DNA of 64,000 nucleotides from Arthrobacter sp. ISL-28 (GTDB lineage: Bacteria; Actinomycetota; Actinomycetes; Actinomycetales; Micrococcaceae): NCBI RefSeq assembly GCF_018613875.1, contig NZ_JAGGPJ010000005.1, positions 62,001 to 126,000 on the forward strand, in the 5' to 3' direction. The notes under the pieces were generated by a model. It was not told the DNA's origin. It saw only the letters and a list, made by a program, of their open reading frames with translations, and made no database searches. Position 1 is the first letter of the stretch. Each line of letters begins with the position of its first letter. Made by a program: the position numbers and the translations under genes. Shown here one piece after another: positions 62,973 through 64,000 of the stretch.

Positions 62973-63902
62973 GTGATTCGGTACCTCCTTCGGCGTCTGC
63001 TTCAAACGATTCCCGTCTTAATCGGTACGACGCTTCTCGTTTATTACATGGTTTTCGCCCTGCCGGGGGACCCGATTGCTGCACTGTTCCGAGACAAGCA
63101 GCCCCCACAAAGTGTCATAGACGACCTGCGGAACCAATACCACTTGGACGAGCCGTTCTGGATCCAATACGGTGCCTTCCTTGTCAACCTCCTCACCCTT
63201 AATCTTGGAAACGACTTCACGCAACAGCCGGTCGCCTCGACTCTGGCTCGGATATTTCCCGTAACCGCTATGCTCGCGGTCGAAGCCCTCATCATCCAGG
63301 CAGTTTTCGGCGTTACCTTCGGTCTAATCGCCGGTCTTCGCCGGGGCAGGGTTTTCGACTCAACCGTCCTGGTCGTATCCCTGATCGTCATCGCGATACC
63401 CACATTCGTCCTTGGCTTCGTGTTTCAGCTCGTTTTTGGCGTCCGGCTGGGCTGGGCCAAACCTACCGTTGGTGCCAACGCGGATTGGGCAGCACTCGTC
63501 CTTCCCGCCACGGTGCTGGGGCTCGCGTCCTTCGCCTACGTCCTGAGGCTTACCCGCGCCTCGGTCATCGAGAACAAGAAGGCCGACTACGTCCTCACCG
63601 CATCAGCAAAGGGACTGTCCGGTCCACGTCTCGTCCTGACGCATATCCTGCGCAATTCCATGATTCCGGTCGTGACATACCTTGGCGCGAACCTGGGAAG
63701 CCTCATGGGAGGCGCGGTCGTCATCGAGGGCATTTTCAACGTGCCGGGCGTCGGCAACAAGCTGTACCAAGCCGTCCTGCGGGGCGAAGGGCCAACTGTG
63801 GTGATCATCGTAAGCGTGCTTGTACTCGTTTTCGTCGTGGCAAACCTTCTTGTAGACCTCCTTTATGCATGGCTTGACCCGAGGATCCGATATGACAAGT
63901 GA
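62973..63902 (+). CDS. oppB: Oligopeptide ABC transporter permease OppB
   Basis: 309 residues, six membrane helices. MIRYLLRRLLQTIPVLIGTT and LPGDPIAALFRDK are typical of OppB/DppB. The EAA loop, which contacts the ATPase, is VLTASAKGLSGPRLVLTHIL. GTG 62973. 123 bp after oppA; overlaps oppC by 11 bp. Confidence 0.94.
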   Translation: MIRYLLRRLLQTIPVLIGTTLLVYYMVFALPGDPIAALFRDKQPPQSVIDDLRNQYHLDEPFWIQYGAFLVNLLTLNLGNDFTQQPVASTLARIFPVTAMLAVEALIIQAVFGVTFGLIAGLRRGRVFDSTVLVVSLIVIAIPTFVLGFVFQLVFGVRLGWAKPTVGANADWAALVLPATVLGLASFAYVLRLTRASVIENKKADYVLTASAKGLSGPRLVLTHILRNSMIPVVTYLGANLGSLMGGAVVIEGIFNVPGVGNKLYQAVLRGEGPTVVIIVSVLVLVFVVANLLVDLLYAWLDPRIRYDK

Positions 63903-64000
63903 CCATGACGCTCAACACTTTGTTGCACCCAGAGAGGAAATCCCCTTGCTACCCGCCGATCCTCTCAATGTAGAGGCAACACACCGTAGTCTCTGGGCCG
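63892..64000 (+). CDS. oppC: Oligopeptide ABC transporter permease OppC (3' partial)
   Basis: ATG 63892 overlaps the oppB end by 11 bp. The first 36 codons give MTSDHDAQHFVAPREE, LPADPLNVEATHRSLWA, the cytosolic N-terminus typical of OppC before its first helix (R-S-L-W). The gene runs off the window; oppD/oppF ATPase genes are expected next. Confidence 0.8.
   Translation, partial: MTSDHDAQHFVAPREEIPLLPADPLNVEATHRSLWA

Overview
The window is GC-rich chromosomal DNA of an actinobacterium, most likely Arthrobacter/Pseudarthrobacter or another Micrococcaceae. This is inferred from the coaBC-metK-priA order, the comEA-comEC block, a SorC-regulator/glpD/glpF/glpK cluster, GTG/TTG starts, actinobacterial-style PriA, and the leuS leader. 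No rRNA, tRNA or CRISPR array was recognised.

Layout. 1-4.8 kb: core genes coaBC (5' cut by the window edge), metK and priA. 4.8-11 kb: minus-strand genes for a glycosyltransferase, alpha/beta hydrolase, aldo/keto reductase, MFS transporter and an overlapping pfkB-type kinase/surE pair. 11-20.5 kb: a decaying stretch. It holds a hydrolase with a late frameshift, a frameshifted GNAT, a styrene-monooxygenase-like gene with an internal deletion, a mug fragment and a broken acyl-CoA ligase, mixed with intact LLM oxidoreductase, TehA-like, TetR, lipoprotein and muconolactone-isomerase-like genes. 20.5-23 kb: a gene-poor gap, then a secreted prealbumin/Cna-B-like protein. 23.1-32.3 kb: a catabolic island between two IS3-family remnants (FAD oxidoreductase, OtnC aldolase, OtnK kinase, Asp/Glu racemase, 2-hydroxyacid dehydrogenase, LysR, DAO-family oxidase, type II HAD dehalogenase, with a cupin just outside). 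Its two control regions are inverted copies of the same 166 bp. 34.8-40.2 kb: the glycerol cluster (SorC regulator, glpD, glpF, glpK). 41.6-48.5 kb: leuS with a leucine-rich leader peptide and attenuator, degV, comEA and comEC. comEC ends without the metallo-beta-lactamase domain and is followed by only the first ~35 codons of holA.

From 48.6 kb to the right edge is an accessory region with low gene density, secreted carbohydrate-related proteins, and the most interesting system seen. A 995-residue SARP/AfsR-like regulator (winged helix, BTAD, STAND NTPase, TPR) is divergent from four tandem 41-residue secreted peptides. These share a signal peptide and a short conserved tail with the pattern N-H-C-E/Q-P-L-V-x-R. 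A TPR protein and an oligopeptide ABC importer (oppA, oppB, start of oppC) follow. An 18-bp element, direct TTAAG repeats 11-12 bp apart, occurs four times: ahead of the peptide array, a 57-codon ORF, the spherulin-4-like secreted protein and the beta-propeller secreted protein. At each copy the next 14-bp step leads to a possible -10. I infer a peptide-signalling circuit (Sec export, Opp re-import, TPR/STAND sensing, SARP activation with positive feedback) that controls secreted proteins. This is a hypothesis built from gene order, peptide architecture and repeated promoter elements.
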